Source of the DNA: Flavobacteriales bacterium UBA3376
Lineage (GTDB): Bacteria > Bacteroidota > Bacteroidia > Flavobacteriales > Weeksellaceae
Length of the DNA: 30,121 bases
Direction of reading: 5' to 3'
Assembly (NCBI GenBank): GCA_002359055.1
Contig: DEQC01000038.1
Span: forward strand, 16,203-46,323
The notes under the pieces were generated by a model. The model was given only the letters and a program-made list of their open reading frames with translations. It searched no databases and was not told where the DNA came from. The position numbers were made by a program, and so were the translations under genes. Below, piece after piece: positions 1-8,015 of this stretch (positions are counted from its first letter, which is position 1; each line of letters opens with the position of its first letter).

Positions 1-2180
1 AATTCAGGAGCAAAGGTTTTCTTCAAAGCATTTTCAATAGTGCTTTTTGCTCTGTCATCTGAACTTTCTCTTTTAGCCGTAGTTCCAAATCCTACTCCAT
101 CACCAAATTCCTTCAATTGACGTGTACCAATATTGGAAGTTAGTATAATGATAGTATTTCTGAAGTCAACTTTTCTTCCTAAACTATCCGTTATATGTCC
201 ATCGTCCAATACTTGCAACAAGATATTGTAAACATCTGGGTGTGCTTTTTCGATTTCGTCTAAAAGTATTACTGAATATGGTTTTCTACGAACTGCTTCA
301 GTCAATTGTCCACCTTCTTCATATCCAACATAACCTGGAGGTGCACCAACTAATCTTGAGATCGCAAATTTCTCCATGTATTCACTCATATCGATTCTAA
401 TCAAAGAATCTGGAGAATCAAAAAGTTCAGTGGCAAGTACTTTTGCTAATTGGGTTTTACCTACACCCGTTGTACCTAAGAAAATAAAAGAACCAATTGG
501 TCTTCCTGGATCCTTCAATCCAGCTCTATTTCTTTGAATGGCTTTAACAACTTTGTGTATAGCTTCATCTTGACCGATAACTTTTCCTTTCATCAACTCA
601 TTCATCTGAGCCAATTTTTTCAGTTCTTTTTCGGCCACTCTATGAACTGGAACTCCACTCATCATAGAAACTACTTCTGCTACATTTTCTTCGGTAACTG
701 TTTCTCTATTTTCTTTAGATGCTTGAATCCATTCAGCTTGAGCTGTTTTGAGTTGATTCTCGATTTGTTTTTCAGTATCTCTAAGTTGTGCAGCTTCTTC
801 GTATTTTTGACTCTTTACAACTTTTGTTTTCTCTTCTCTGATTTCCTCTAATTTCTTTTCTAAATCTAAGATTTCTTGAGGAACTTTTATGTTTTTGATG
901 TGTACTCTTGAACCTGCTTCATCCAAAGCATCAATTGCTTTGTCCGGTAAAAACCTGTCAGTGATATATCTCGAAGTGAGATTTACACAAGCTTGAATGG
1001 CTTCTTCTGTATAGGTAACATTGTGATGTGCCTCGTATTTGTCTTTGATTTGATTTAGAATCTCAACAGTTTCTTCTGGAGTCGTTGGTTCAACCATTAC
1101 TGTTTGGAATCTTCGAACCAATGCACCATCTTTTTCGATGTATTGGCGGTATTCGTCCAAAGTCGTTGCACCTATACACTGAAGTTCACCTCGAGCCAAA
1201 GCTGGTTTGAACATATTTGAAGCGTCCAAAGAACCTGTAGCGCCACCTGCACCTACGATGGTGTGCAATTCGTCTATGAATAAAATGATGTCATCATTTT
1301 TCTCTAATTCATTCATGATGGCTTTCATTCGCTCTTCGAATTGACCTCTGTATTTGGTTCCAGCAACTAAACTTGCCAAATCCAAAGTAACAACTCTTTT
1401 GTTGTAAAGTACTCTCGATACTTTTCTTTGGATAATTCTCAAAGCCAAACCTTCAGCTATAGCAGATTTACCAACTCCTGGCTCACCGATGAGCAATGGG
1501 TTGTTTTTCTTTCTTCTACTCAAAATTTGAGAAACTCTTTCGATCTCTTTTTCTCGTCCTACAACTGGATCTAACTTACCTTCAATCGCAATTTGAGTTA
1601 AATCACGACCGAAATTATCCAAAACTGGAGTTTTGGTTTTTGAAGTTCCTCTTGGAGTAGATCTCTCAAAATCACCTCTTTGACCTTGACTTTCATCATC
1701 GCCAAAGTTCGCTTCTGCTCTTGGAGTTTCTTCGGCTTCTTCGTCCGAATAATGAAATTTGAACTCAGACTTTACGGTATTGTAATCGATGTCCAACTTA
1801 TTTAAAAGTTTGGTAATCGGATCGTTCTCGTTGCGAAGAATACATAGCAAAAGATGAACAGTGTTGACTGTTGAATTTTTAAAAAGCTTAGCTTCTAAAA
1901 AGGTTGTTTTCAACGCTCTTTCTGCTTGCTTGGTCAATTGTATATTTTGTTGAGCATTGGAAAAACTCTCCTTTGGTGGAGCCAATAGTTCAACTTTTTC
2001 TCTTACTTCTTTCAGGTCTACATTTAGGTCTTCCAGAATAGAAAGCGCTTTGCTGTCACCATCTCTTAGAATACCCAAAAGTAAATGTTCTGTTCCTATC
2101 TGGTCATGCCCCAATCGTAAAGCTTCTTCTTTACTATAAGCAATAACGTCTTTTACTTTTTGTGAAAAATTATCGTTCAT
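1..2180 (-). CDS. clpC: ATP-dependent Clp protease ATP-binding subunit ClpC (3' end outside window)
   Basis: AAA+ unfoldase that feeds substrates to the ClpP peptidase in the cytoplasm. The frame opens at the ATG ending at 2180 and stays open to base 1, giving about 726 of the roughly 840-850 residues usual for the family, so only the C-terminal part is missing. Visible in order: an N-terminal double Clp_N repeat (about residues 1-145), NBD1 with Walker A GEPGVGKS (Lys238) and Walker B ILFIDELH, a UVR-type coiled middle segment (about 445-480), and NBD2 with Walker A GTTGVGKT (Lys575) and Walker B VILLDEIEKAHP. The UVR segment and short middle domain fit ClpC rather than ClpB, which has a long M-domain. 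It has its own promoter-like element just upstream and reads away from the NRDE gene behind it. Confidence 0.96.
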   Translation of the reverse strand, partial: MNDNFSQKVKDVIAYSKEEALRLGHDQIGTEHLLLGILRDGDSKALSILEDLNVDLKEVREKVELLAPPKESFSNAQQNIQLTKQAERALKTTFLEAKLFKNSTVNTVHLLLCILRNENDPITKLLNKLDIDYNTVKSEFKFHYSDEEAEETPRAEANFGDDESQGQRGDFERSTPRGTSKTKTPVLDNFGRDLTQIAIEGKLDPVVGREKEIERVSQILSRRKKNNPLLIGEPGVGKSAIAEGLALRIIQRKVSRVLYNKRVVTLDLASLVAGTKYRGQFEERMKAIMNELEKNDDIILFIDELHTIVGAGGATGSLDASNMFKPALARGELQCIGATTLDEYRQYIEKDGALVRRFQTVMVEPTTPEETVEILNQIKDKYEAHHNVTYTEEAIQACVNLTSRYITDRFLPDKAIDALDEAGSRVHIKNIKVPQEILDLEKKLEEIREEKTKVVKSQKYEEAAQLRDTEKQIENQLKTAQAEWIQASKENRETVTEENVAEVVSMMSGVPVHRVAEKELKKLAQMNELMKGKVIGQDEAIHKVVKAIQRNRAGLKDPGRPIGSFIFLGTTGVGKTQLAKVLATELFDSPDSLIRIDMSEYMEKFAISRLVGAPPGYVGYEEGGQLTEAVRRKPYSVILLDEIEKAHPDVYNILLQVLDDGHITDSLGRKVDFRNTIIILTSNIGTRQLKEFGDGVGFGTTAKRESSDDRAKSTIENALKKTFAPE

Positions 2181-2197
2181 TATAAATCTCTTACTAA

Positions 2198-2205
2198 CAA
2201 ATATA
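2198..2205 (-). promoter_or_regulatory. clpC -7 promoter element
   Basis: Read on the minus strand this is TATATTTG, an exact match to the Bacteroidota TAnnTTTG element, ending 18 bases before the clpC ATG. That spacing predicts a leader of about ten bases. I see no good TTG at the -33 position and no CtsR- or CIRCE-like operator in the 107-base gap. Confidence 0.6.
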
Positions 2206-2287
2206 AATACTTATTTCGTTAATACACATAAACGGTGCCATATTTATTAAATCCATACAGTGCATAATTGTCTGCCAATTTAGCAAT

Positions 2288-2944
2288 TTAATTATGAGAA
2301 ATCGGACAATATTTCAGTTTAATTTGTTGATTCTTAACATTGATTTGTGTGATAGATGTGGTTTGAACCGTTTCAAATTTTTCGTTGGGCAACATCATCA
2401 ATTCTTTATGCAATTTGAAAATTTCATCTAAATCTTGATTTCCCAATTTTTTGAATTCTTCTATATGCGATAGTTTTTCATCCTTCGTGTACAAAGGTGA
2501 AGACGAACGAATGATTAACTTTTCATTCGTATGATCTTCCAAATGTTTGTTTTTTTCGTCCCAAACCAAAATCTTTTTCTCATTGATTTTTCGATTCAGC
2601 ATAATCATAGTAAATGGCTCAATTCCTTCCAAATCAACTTTCTCAACAAATTCATCAATCGAATGATAATTCAATAAATCGATCAAAACCAAGCCACGAC
2701 TTTTTCTATAAGGTGGTTGATGCGAGTGCATTTTATATTCTCCATTCAATATGCAACACACATATTCTTCAGAGTGAAAAATCCATGTTCCTCCAGAAAC
2801 CAAATCTTTGGGAGCTGTATATTTTTTCCCATTGATCGTTTCAGTGAAAATTTCATTTGAAGTAGGTCTAAGATGTGATTCATCGCGATTATGAGTTAAA
2901 ATAAAATCGTTTTTTTCTGAACTAAAAATACTAACTATGCACAA
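2288..2944 (-). CDS. NRDE family protein (TANGO2-like)
   Basis: A 218-residue protein of the NRDE/TANGO2 family, named for the Asn-Arg-Asp-Glu motif, seen here as THNRDE at residues 17-22. The N-terminus MCIVSIFS matches the family's usual MC start; the conserved second-position Cys and the fold suggest relation to N-terminal-nucleophile hydrolases. Its substrate is not established (human TANGO2 is linked to lipid and haem handling). The start must be TTG: no in-frame ATG lies near, and the TTG places Cys at position 2. It is divergent from the DinB gene with 56 bases between them, and reads toward clpC. No signal peptide, so cytoplasmic. Family assignment is firm; function is unknown. Confidence 0.85.
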   Translation of the reverse strand: MCIVSIFSSEKNDFILTHNRDESHLRPTSNEIFTETINGKKYTAPKDLVSGGTWIFHSEEYVCCILNGEYKMHSHQPPYRKSRGLVLIDLLNYHSIDEFVEKVDLEGIEPFTMIMLNRKINEKKILVWDEKNKHLEDHTNEKLIIRSSSPLYTKDEKLSHIEEFKKLGNQDLDEIFKLHKELMMLPNEKFETVQTTSITQINVKNQQIKLKYCPISHN

Positions 2945-2954
2945 AATATTTAAT

Positions 2955-2984
2955 TTTGGATAAAGTTATTAATTATTATTTTTG
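2955..2984 (+). promoter_or_regulatory. Promoter of the DinB/ATP-grasp pair (-33 TTTG, -7 TATTTTTG)
   Basis: TTTG at 2955-2958 followed after 18 bases by TATTTTTG at 2977-2984 gives both halves of a Bacteroidota promoter. Transcription would start near 2990, about ten bases before the ATG at 3001. This rules out the in-frame TTG at 2956 as the start. Confidence 0.65.
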
Positions 2985-2990
2985 TTCAAA
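2961..2990 (-). promoter_or_regulatory. Probable promoter of the NRDE gene, overlapping the divergent promoter
   Basis: On the minus strand, TTTG (2990-2987) is followed after 18 bases by TAACTTTA (2968-2961), one base off TAnnTTTG. It would start transcription about ten bases before the TTG start codon at 2944. It lies almost wholly on top of the opposite-strand promoter, so the two would compete for polymerase. Confidence 0.4.
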
Positions 2991-3000
2991 TTACTTATGC

Positions 3001-3495
3001 ATGGTAAAAACTTCAACCGTTTTGTTGCGTCAGATTTCTGAGTTGATCCAAAAGTTGGAAACTCATGAATATACGCGAGAACTTTCTATCTTAAACGGCA
3101 ATACCATTGGAAAACACATCCGCCACATTTTGGAGTTTTATCAGTGTTTGATTCAAGCACATGATTCTTCAACTTTGAATTATGATGAACGAAATAGAGA
3201 TTTGACCATCGAAACTTCAATCGATAAAGCGCAAAGTGTAATCGAAGAAATAATTTCTGAAATCAGAAATTTAGATTTGAAAAAAGAAATCGATTTGAAA
3301 CAAGGTTTATTTGATGCTGAAATTCTTATAAAATCAAGCATTGAAAGAGAATTTTTGTACAATATAGAACACACGGTTCATCATTTAGCAATTGTAAGAA
3401 TCGCTATCGAACAAAGCTTTGAGCATATTTCTCTTCCTCAAGATTTTGGAGTTGCATTTTCAACCAAGAATTATCGTGAAAGCTTTCAAAATTAA
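3001..3495 (+). CDS. DinB-like four-helix protein, putative metal-dependent
   Basis: A 164-residue, mostly helical protein. It has the histidine layout of the DinB/YfiT superfamily: His39 and His42 in an early helix (GKHIRHILEFY) and His124-x3-His128 in a late helix (IEHTVHHLAIV), expected to bind a divalent metal. Members include thiol S-transferases that use bacillithiol or mycothiol, but many are uncharacterised; I cannot name a substrate. The ATG at 3001 is chosen because a complete promoter sits at 2955-2984; a longer frame from TTG 2956 would start inside it. The last 20 bases overlap the start of the ATP-grasp gene, which implies translational coupling and a shared pathway. Confidence 0.75.
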   Translation: MVKTSTVLLRQISELIQKLETHEYTRELSILNGNTIGKHIRHILEFYQCLIQAHDSSTLNYDERNRDLTIETSIDKAQSVIEEIISEIRNLDLKKEIDLKQGLFDAEILIKSSIEREFLYNIEHTVHHLAIVRIAIEQSFEHISLPQDFGVAFSTKNYRESFQN

Positions 3496-4447
3496 ACCTT
3501 ATGAATATTGGCCTTATTGGCTTTTTTACGCACCTTTTGTTCCTTATTGGATTTTGAGGTCGATACAATCTTCTTCGTTTAGTTATTTCTGTAAAGTCAA
3601 TCCAGGCATAGAATTCGGTGGATTTTTAGATTATTCGAAATTTGATTTACTCGATCAATTGCCCAATGAATTCAAACCTAAATCGATTTTAATTCAAAAT
3701 AAAGATGAATTTGTAAATTCCTTTGATTTTCCATTCATAGTCAAACCCAATTTGGGAGAAAGAGGTGTAAATGTTGAATTGATACAATCAACAACTGATT
3801 GGGAAAATTATTCATTCGACCAAAATATAATTATCCAAGAATTCATCGATTTACCCTTAGAATTTGGAGTGTTTTATGTTCGTGAACCCGATCACGAAAA
3901 AGGTGAAATATTATCGATTACAGGTAAAGAATTTTTGGTTTTTAAATCAGATGGGAAAACAACCTTAGAAGAATTTGTTTTGAATCATCCGAGAACTGCG
4001 ACAAGGGTTGATCATTTGAAAAATAAATTCAAAGATCAATGGAGAATTTTGCTTCCTAAAGGTGAAGAGATACTTTTGGAGCCGATTGGAAACCATAACC
4101 GAGGAACGCGATTTTATGATGCATCGGATTTGATTACTAAAGAGTTGAGCGATGCAATGGACAAATTGTCAAAGCATCTGAATGGATTTTATTATGGTCG
4201 TTTCGATGTGAAGTCAAAATCGATCGATGCCTTTAAAAAAGGTGAATTTGTAGTTTTAGAAGTCAATGGTGCAAACTCAGAGCCGACGCATATTTACGAT
4301 CAAAAGTTCAATTTGATTCAAGCTTATCGTGAAGTAAAATCCCATTTGGATTATCAATATAAAATTTCGAAGTTCCATTCAAAAACTCATCGACCGAAAG
4401 ATTTTTATCGAGCAATTTGGAAAAGAATTTCTCGAAAATTCAAATAA
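3476..4447 (+). CDS. ATP-grasp family ligase (D-Ala-D-Ala ligase-like)
   Basis: A 323-residue protein with an ATP-grasp C-terminal two thirds: nucleotide-binding segment FIVKPNLGERG (about residues 80-90), a second strand pair IIIQEFIDLPLEFGVF, and the metal-binding Glu262/Asn264 in EVNGAN near the end. Such enzymes form an amide or thioester bond through an acyl-phosphate. Bacteroidota homologues are often labelled D-alanine-D-alanine ligase, but the aromatic, hydrophobic N-terminal segment (YEYWPYWLFYAPFVPYW) is not part of Ddl, so the substrate is open. I choose GTG 3476 as start: it begins the family-like sequence VKAFKIKPYEYWP. A TTG at 3419 would give an extra 19 residues lying wholly inside the DinB gene. 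The 20-base overlap with that gene suggests coupled translation. Confidence 0.75.
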   Translation: MKAFKIKPYEYWPYWLFYAPFVPYWILRSIQSSSFSYFCKVNPGIEFGGFLDYSKFDLLDQLPNEFKPKSILIQNKDEFVNSFDFPFIVKPNLGERGVNVELIQSTTDWENYSFDQNIIIQEFIDLPLEFGVFYVREPDHEKGEILSITGKEFLVFKSDGKTTLEEFVLNHPRTATRVDHLKNKFKDQWRILLPKGEEILLEPIGNHNRGTRFYDASDLITKELSDAMDKLSKHLNGFYYGRFDVKSKSIDAFKKGEFVVLEVNGANSEPTHIYDQKFNLIQAYREVKSHLDYQYKISKFHSKTHRPKDFYRAIWKRISRKFK

Positions 4448-4512
4448 ACAGCAATTATGTCATGTTTTGGTCGATGGAATACTTTGTGAAATTGATGCAC
4501 TAAATTTACAGC

Positions 4513-5322
4513 ATGAAATATCCCTTTCCTAAAAATTCTTTGTACGTTCCTTTGATTTTGCTTGTGATGATTTGGGGAACTTTTATTTTACAAGCTTTTG
4601 GTTTGGGAGAATTTAACTGTTATGGTATAGTTCCTCGCAATTGGATTGGATTGAGAGGGATTTTGTTCAGTCCTTTGTTTCATTCGGGTTGGAAACATAT
4701 ACTCAACAACACTTTTCCATTGATTGTTTTGAGTTTTTTTGCGGTTTTATTTTATCAGCGAATCGCTTATTATGTGATCGCTTTCGGATGGATTTTCACG
4801 GGTTTATTGGTTTGGTTATTTGGAAATTTATTGTCAGGCGACACCATAGGTTGTCATATAGGCGCAAGTAATTTGGTTTATTTGTTGGCTTCTTTTGTTT
4901 TCTTTGGTGGAGTTTTAAATGGATCAAGAAATTTAATTGCGATTTCATTGATAGTAGTTTTCTTGTATGGAAGTATGGTTTGGGGAGTAATTCCTGAAGA
5001 ATATTTACCGAATTTTTATCGAGAAAGTAACAATCGCATTTCGTGGGAAGGTCATTTGTCAGGAGCGATAGTAGGACTTATTTTTGCAGTTTTGACGAAG
5101 AATTATGGTCCTAAGGAAAAATCTTATTCTTGGGAAGAAAGGGATGAGTTGGATGCGCGTGAGGAATGGCTTTGGCAGCGATATAAGGAATCTTTGTCAG
5201 AAGAAGAAAGAAGAGCCATCGAAGAAAAATATGGTGAATTACCTGAGGAAGAAGATGATGAAGAGAGAAAAGTCGATGATAAAAAAGATGACGATGATTA
5301 TTGGTTCACAACTTATACATAA
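4513..5322 (+). CDS. Rhomboid family intramembrane serine protease
   Basis: A 269-residue protein with about six membrane segments in residues 1-195. It has the rhomboid landmarks: HSGWKHILNN (the HxxxN oxyanion helix), the nucleophile Ser119 in HIGASN, and the catalytic His181 in WEGHLSGAIVG. These cut single-span proteins inside the membrane; the target here is unknown. Two oddities: the usual GxSG after the serine reads GASN, and after the last membrane helix there is a very charged soluble tail of about 70 residues, rich in Glu, Arg and Lys and ending in runs of Asp. It is 65 bases downstream of the ATP-grasp gene and 140 bases upstream of the SulP gene, with no hairpin terminator after it. 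Confidence 0.9.
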   Translation: MKYPFPKNSLYVPLILLVMIWGTFILQAFGLGEFNCYGIVPRNWIGLRGILFSPLFHSGWKHILNNTFPLIVLSFFAVLFYQRIAYYVIAFGWIFTGLLVWLFGNLLSGDTIGCHIGASNLVYLLASFVFFGGVLNGSRNLIAISLIVVFLYGSMVWGVIPEEYLPNFYRESNNRISWEGHLSGAIVGLIFAVLTKNYGPKEKSYSWEERDELDAREEWLWQRYKESLSEEERRAIEEKYGELPEEEDDEERKVDDKKDDDDYWFTTYT

Positions 5323-5462
5323 TTTCATTATCACTGTATAAATTTAAATAATTGCATTTGTATAAACTTTAACTGTTTTATGTTATATTACAAGCATGCT
5401 CGATTGACTTTTGGGTCACGGGTTTATTTTCATTTCCAAACAAAAAACATTTAAATTATAAA

Positions 5463-7139
5463 ATGAGAGAGAATTTCACTCCAAAATTATTTTCATTATT
5501 AAAACAAGGGATAAGTCGCGAACAAATTCAGAAGGATTTGATGGCGGGATTGATAGTAGGAATTGTTGCATTGCCTTTGGCGATTGCTTTTGCAATTGCC
5601 TCTGGAGTATCGCCTGAGAAAGGAATTATCACTGCGATAGTTGCTGGATTGGTTATTTCTGTTTTAGGAGGAAGTAGGGTTCAAATCGGAGGGCCGACGG
5701 GTGCATTTATCGTTATTGTTTATGCAGTTGTACAGGATCATGGAGTCGATGGATTGATCATTGCCACCTTTATGGCGGGAATTATGCTCATAGGAATGGG
5801 GTTTGCACGGCTTGGAAATCTTCTGAAATTTATTCCCTATCCACTCATTGTTGGTTTTACAAGTGGAATTGCTGTCATTATATTTTCCTCTCAAATCAAA
5901 GATTTTTTCGGTTTACCTATAGATACAGTTCCAGCCAATTTTATCGATAAATGGAAAGTTTATTCTCAAAATTTTCATGGAATCAATTGGTTTTCAGTTG
6001 CAATTGCAGTTGTAACCATAATTATTTCATTGAATTTTCAGAAAATTTATAGTAAAATTCCAGGATCTATTGTAGCTATTACTTTAACAACATTGTTGGT
6101 TTATATATTTAAAATTCCGGTAGATACCATTGAGAGCACATTTGGAGAAATTCCAAATAAACTTTCGATGCCATCGATTCCCAACATTGATTTTGCGACT
6201 GTCCAACAATTGATTCAACCTGCTTTTGCTATTGCGTTGTTGGGTGGAATTGAATCTTTGCTTTCAGCGGTAGTTAGTGATGGTATGATCGGTAGGCGAC
6301 ATCGATCCAATGTGGAATTGATCGGTCAAGGAGCAGCCAATTGTATGTCGGCTATGTTTGGTGGAATACCAGCAACAGGTGCGATAGCAAGAACTGCTAC
6401 CAATGTAAAAAATGGAGGTAGAACGCCCATAGCTGGAATTACTCATGCATTGGTTTTATTGGTGATTATGTTGGTGCTTTCTCCATTGGCAAAACTAATT
6501 CCTATGGCTTGTTTGGCTGGAATCCTGATCGTGGTTTCTTATCATATGAGCGAATGGAGACAATTCAAAATGTTGTTAAAAGGAAATAGGAGTGATGTGA
6601 TGATATTGTTGGTGACTTTCTTTTTGACTGTGGTTTTCGATTTGATCATTGCTATCGAAGTTGGTATTGTATTGTCGAGCTTTGTTTTGATGAAACGAAT
6701 GAGTGACACGACTGAGATTAAACTTTCAAGAGATTCGTTTACAAGAGATGAAGAGTTGGAAGATGATGAAGTGGTTGTTTTACCAAAAGGAGTGACTATG
6801 TACGAAATTCATGGAGCTTTATTTTTTGGAGCTGCTCAAGCTTTCCAAGATACGATCAACCGAATGAATTATAGACCGAAAGTGTTGATCCTAAGAATGA
6901 GACACGTACTTTTTATAGATGCAACTGGAATTTATCGATTGAAAGAAATAATCAATAAATTCAAAGAAAATGATAGAAAAGTTATTCTCTCTGAAGTAAA
7001 ACCTGAAATTTTAGAAGACCTTATGAAAGGTGAAGTTTTCTCAGTTTTGGACAAAAAAAATGTGGTTCCTTCAATAGAAGACGCAGCAGTAAGATCTGAA
7101 GAAATTCTTGAAGAACTAAAAGAGGTGTCTAAGCAATAA
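5463..7139 (+). CDS. SulP family inorganic anion transporter with STAS domain
   Basis: A 558-residue inner-membrane transporter. Residues about 25-405 are the SulP membrane core (LMAGLIVGIVALPLAIAFAI, the GGPTGAF segment, and TGAIARTATN). A C-terminal cytoplasmic STAS domain spans about 440-550 and contains FIDATG (Asp486-Gly489), the loop that in SpoIIAA-type STAS domains carries the phosphorylated residue. SulP proteins move sulfate, bicarbonate or other anions, usually with Na+ or H+. No carbonic anhydrase or sulfur-assimilation gene is adjacent, so the anion is unassigned. The length is normal. It converges on the thioredoxin-like gene with one base between stop codons. I found no clear TAnnTTTG box in the 140 bases upstream. 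Confidence 0.94.
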   Translation: MRENFTPKLFSLLKQGISREQIQKDLMAGLIVGIVALPLAIAFAIASGVSPEKGIITAIVAGLVISVLGGSRVQIGGPTGAFIVIVYAVVQDHGVDGLIIATFMAGIMLIGMGFARLGNLLKFIPYPLIVGFTSGIAVIIFSSQIKDFFGLPIDTVPANFIDKWKVYSQNFHGINWFSVAIAVVTIIISLNFQKIYSKIPGSIVAITLTTLLVYIFKIPVDTIESTFGEIPNKLSMPSIPNIDFATVQQLIQPAFAIALLGGIESLLSAVVSDGMIGRRHRSNVELIGQGAANCMSAMFGGIPATGAIARTATNVKNGGRTPIAGITHALVLLVIMLVLSPLAKLIPMACLAGILIVVSYHMSEWRQFKMLLKGNRSDVMILLVTFFLTVVFDLIIAIEVGIVLSSFVLMKRMSDTTEIKLSRDSFTRDEELEDDEVVVLPKGVTMYEIHGALFFGAAQAFQDTINRMNYRPKVLILRMRHVLFIDATGIYRLKEIINKFKENDRKVILSEVKPEILEDLMKGEVFSVLDKKNVVPSIEDAAVRSEEILEELKEVSKQ

Positions 7140-7140
7140 A

Positions 7141-7629
7141 TTATTTGTTATAAGATTTTGGATCTATTGATGCAGGTGACCAATGTTTTAAAAATTCTAA
7201 AACTTTCTTAGGTGAATGGGCTTTTCCTTCTTCTAAATAAGCAGAGTTTTGGGTATGAATACGATTGCCGTTTTTATCTAAAATTACAAAAACGGGAAAT
7301 CCAAATCTCTGTGGGAAATCTAAGGTTTCTAATACATCTAAATTCGAATTTTCTTTGCTGTAATTTAAATGAACAACTTCGAAATTTTCATTCAAGTATT
7401 TTGAAATTTCTTCATCGGTGGTCACTAAATCATGAAAGAGTTTGCACCATCCACACCAATTTCCTCCGACTTGGATCAATATATGTTTATTTTTGTTTTG
7501 AGCGATTTTAATTGCATTTTCGATCTCTTGCTTGGCATCGGCTTCAGGATTGTAAACGTTAAATTTTTCTTGTGCCATCAAAGCATTCGACATAAAGAAC
7601 ACCAAAGACAATATCAAAATATTTTTCAT
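7141..7629 (-). CDS. Secreted thioredoxin-family protein (CGWC)
   Basis: A 162-residue protein with a Sec signal peptide (MKNILILSLVFFMSNALMAQ, cut after about residue 20) and a thioredoxin fold carrying the redox pair Cys59-Gly-Trp-Cys62 in GGNWCGWCKLFHD, followed by the cis-Pro region FGFPVFVILD. It should act in the periplasm as a disulfide reductase or oxidase; partners are unknown and no membrane reductase (DsbD/CcdA) lies beside it. The ATG at 7629 is chosen because it begins the signal peptide and sits nine bases after the predicted transcription start; a TTG at 7647 lies inside the promoter. Confidence 0.9.
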   Translation of the reverse strand: MKNILILSLVFFMSNALMAQEKFNVYNPEADAKQEIENAIKIAQNKNKHILIQVGGNWCGWCKLFHDLVTTDEEISKYLNENFEVVHLNYSKENSNLDVLETLDFPQRFGFPVFVILDKNGNRIHTQNSAYLEEGKAHSPKKVLEFLKHWSPASIDPKSYNK

Positions 7630-7644
7630 CGTATAAATTTTCTC

Positions 7645-7675
7645 CAAAATTAACCCAAAGAACCAAGTCGAGCAA
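7645..7675 (-). promoter_or_regulatory. Promoter of the thioredoxin-like gene (-33 TTG, -7 TAATTTTG)
   Basis: Minus-strand TTG at 7675-7673, 20-base spacer, TAATTTTG at 7652-7645. This is a full Bacteroidota-type promoter with the ATG 15 bases after the -7 box. Confidence 0.65.
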
Positions 7676-8015
7676 CATTCGTATATTTTTTAACGCATAC
7701 TTTTGGAGGTGAAATGATAGATGTGATTGTAAGTGAGTATTTTAATGAAAATGTTTTTTGAAAGAAGAATGATTTTAAAATATTTCGAATAATTTCAGAA
7801 AAACAATTTATCAGATGTATTTTTATCTATATTTGTAGGTTCATTTTAGTAGTAAATTATTTTAACAATTCGTTTTAATTGAGAGATTTCTTTTTTAATG
7901 AATTAACTCCTTTAGAAGGTATAATTCGCGAAGTAGTATTTTTTTTAAGGGTTTGACTTATCGATACTTACACGTATAGAGCGATTTAGAAGTCTTAATT
8001 AAATAACCTTAAAAA
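7676..8015. other. Non-coding gap upstream of the polyamine operon
   Basis: The gap between the thioredoxin-like gene and the arginine decarboxylase gene is 386 bases (7630-8015), the longest in the window. Beyond the minus-strand promoter described separately, this part is AT-rich without a plausible small gene. It holds one clear plus-strand -7 box at 7828-7835, which would give a leader of about 175 bases. Closer in, TTGACT (7953-7958) and TATAGA (7975-7980), 16 bases apart, look like a sigma70-type pair. I see no strong hairpin, terminator or known riboswitch in the leader. Confidence 0.5.
7828..7835 (+). promoter_or_regulatory. Candidate -7 element for the arginine decarboxylase operon
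   Basis: TATATTTG exactly matches TAnnTTTG on the plus strand. It lies 180 bases before the ATG, which would leave an unusually long leader compared with other genes in this window. No TTG sits at the expected -33 distance. Confidence 0.4.

Noticed and set aside
534..851. Plus-strand open frame of about 105 codons in the first 2 kb
   Set aside because: It is antisense to clpC, whose two intact AAA+ modules run through this region; the predicted peptide is Phe/Ser-rich and resembles no family.
2614..2835. Plus-strand frame opposite the NRDE gene
   Set aside because: Antisense to a recognised family with an intact motif; no promoter or family support.
5401..5412. The 12-base word CGATTGACTTTT shared between the SulP upstream region (5401-5412) and the kinase upstream region (14042-14053)
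   Set aside because: A single shared 12-mer between AT-rich intergenic regions is not surprising, the flanks differ, and no -10 partner is consistent between the two.
7953..7980. TTGACT-N16-TATAGA before the arginine decarboxylase gene as the main promoter
   Set aside because: It is a weaker match than the TATATTTG box upstream and does not fit the promoter type used elsewhere; kept only as an alternative in the gap description.
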